Shown: piece after piece, positions 63,721-64,000 of the stretch
Layout of the letters: the number at the start of each line of letters is the position of its first letter
How positions within the stretch are numbered: the stretch's first letter is position 1
Assembly (NCBI RefSeq): GCF_016917355.1
Contig: NZ_CP070304.1
Span: 4,278,001 to 4,342,000, forward strand
Length of the DNA stretch: 64,000 nt
Direction: 5' to 3'
From: Glaciimonas sp. PAMC28666
GTDB taxonomy: Bacteria > Pseudomonadota > Gammaproteobacteria > Burkholderiales > Burkholderiaceae_D
Translations under genes and position numbers: made by a program
The notes under the pieces: generated by a model
Seen by the model: the letters and a program-made list of their open reading frames with translations, nothing else
Database searches by the model: none
What the model was told of the DNA's origin: nothing

Positions 63721-63750
63721 TCCATGCGAATCCATGCGAATCCATGCGAA
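63721..63750. repeat. 10-bp tandem repeat, 3 perfect copies
   Basis: TCCATGCGAA three times in a row (minus strand TTCGCATGGA), covering the ATG at 63725 and the region just upstream of the proposed TTG start of the short paralog. Copy changes would alter the leader length. Confidence 0.92.
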
Positions 63751-63868
63751 TAAAATCGATGGGTCCGGGTGGGTTGATTAAATAGTTCTTCTGGGAAATA
63801 TTTTACGCATCATCTCATTGAATGTTGATTGCCGACAACCTTAAAAGCGTCTGTAGCGTTCCAATTGG

Positions 63869-64000
63869 CTACGTTGCAGGGTCGGAGCGAGACCTGCCTC
63901 CCTGGCCGGCAGACTGCGCCGAACCCCCGCCCCCTTTACCATCACGGTCTTCTACACGATGACGCTCTGCTTTGGCGCTCTCGAGGACATAACTGTCGCG
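63869..64000 (-). CDS. C-terminal end of an unidentified gene, cut by window edge
   Basis: An open frame enters from the right edge on the minus strand and ends at TAG 63869-63871. It encodes 43 residues: R-D-S-Y-V-L-E-S-A-K-A-E-R-H-R-V-E-D-R-D followed by a Gly/Ser/Gln-rich tail. Too short to name. It is upstream of, and in the same direction as, the two repeat-protein genes, so its identity could reveal their system. Confidence 0.55.
   Translation of the reverse strand, partial: RDSYVLESAKAERHRVEDRDGKGGGGSAQSAGQGGRSRSDPAT

Noticed and set aside
63727-63750. TTCG-N16-TTCG, the hrpII-box pattern of Ralstonia type III effector genes, upstream of the short paralog.
   Set aside because: The spacing arises automatically from three 10-bp repeat copies, it lies only about 26 bp from the proposed start, and no such box is found before the larger gene.
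1-64000. Search for tRNA, rRNA, insertion sequences, integrases or a prophage.
   Set aside because: No tRNA-like cloverleaf, rRNA segment, transposase or integrase was recognised; the C4-like module is the only phage-related feature and stands alone.

Overview
The window looks like a chromosomal segment from a betaproteobacterium of the order Burkholderiales, most likely family Oxalobacteraceae (Glaciimonas/Collimonas/Herbaspirillum-like). This is an inference from protein families seen here (DUF2863 and DUF3820 proteins, an imuA-imuB-dnaE2 cassette, a split pqiA operon, NodT-type efflux outer-membrane factors, an ampR-ampC pair) and from the intergenic repeat style. No rRNA or tRNA gene was recognised.

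Layout. 1-8.6 kb: a peptide-scavenging locus with an M55 D-aminopeptidase (cut by the window edge), a GntR/FCD regulator, a gamma-glutamyltransferase-like enzyme and a five-gene Dpp/Opp-type ABC importer. 9-15 kb: alkB, an ABC exporter with an AttH-like lipocalin, a thioesterase and DUF3820. 15.5-20.5 kb: an acyltransferase, a TAXI-type binding protein, and ampR-ampC. 20.6-24.4 kb: a pqi operon (lipid transport across the envelope). 24.6-31.7 kb: a TetR regulator and a complete RND efflux pump. 32-37.7 kb: a secreted Cys protein, DUF2863, an HU-like protein, an RhtA-like exporter, a PLP enzyme, ChaC and a YunG-like protein. 37.7-42.7 kb: a second efflux system (outer-membrane factor divergent from emrAB, then an HxlR regulator), with a shared operator over all three promoters. 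42.8-46.4 kb: PanE, an aldo/keto reductase and three small unknown genes. 46.4-52.2 kb: the SOS mutagenesis cassette under a perfect LexA box. 52.4-58.2 kb: a decayed MNT-HEPN toxin-antitoxin pair, a GST, a secreted unknown, LysR, DedA-rhodanese and an SDR.

58.3-64 kb is the most unusual part. First comes a phage-P1-like C4 antisense RNA module: promoter, structured RNA, two target copies, a 30-codon leader ORF and a translationally coupled small DUF3077-like gene. Next is a compound intergenic repeat element. Then come two paralogous genes on the minus strand. The larger has ten exact 58-residue repeats with a helix-turn-helix-like signature, followed by acidic D-D-L-Y-F/S-P repeats, a shared C-terminal domain and basic K-R-G-R motifs. 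Its layout resembles that of TAL effectors, without visible homology to them. The smaller paralog has two decayed repeats. Both appear to start at a conserved TTG behind the same ribosome-binding site.

Short tandem repeats (units 9-17 bp) recur in many intergenic gaps and some gene ends, which looks like a habit of this genome.
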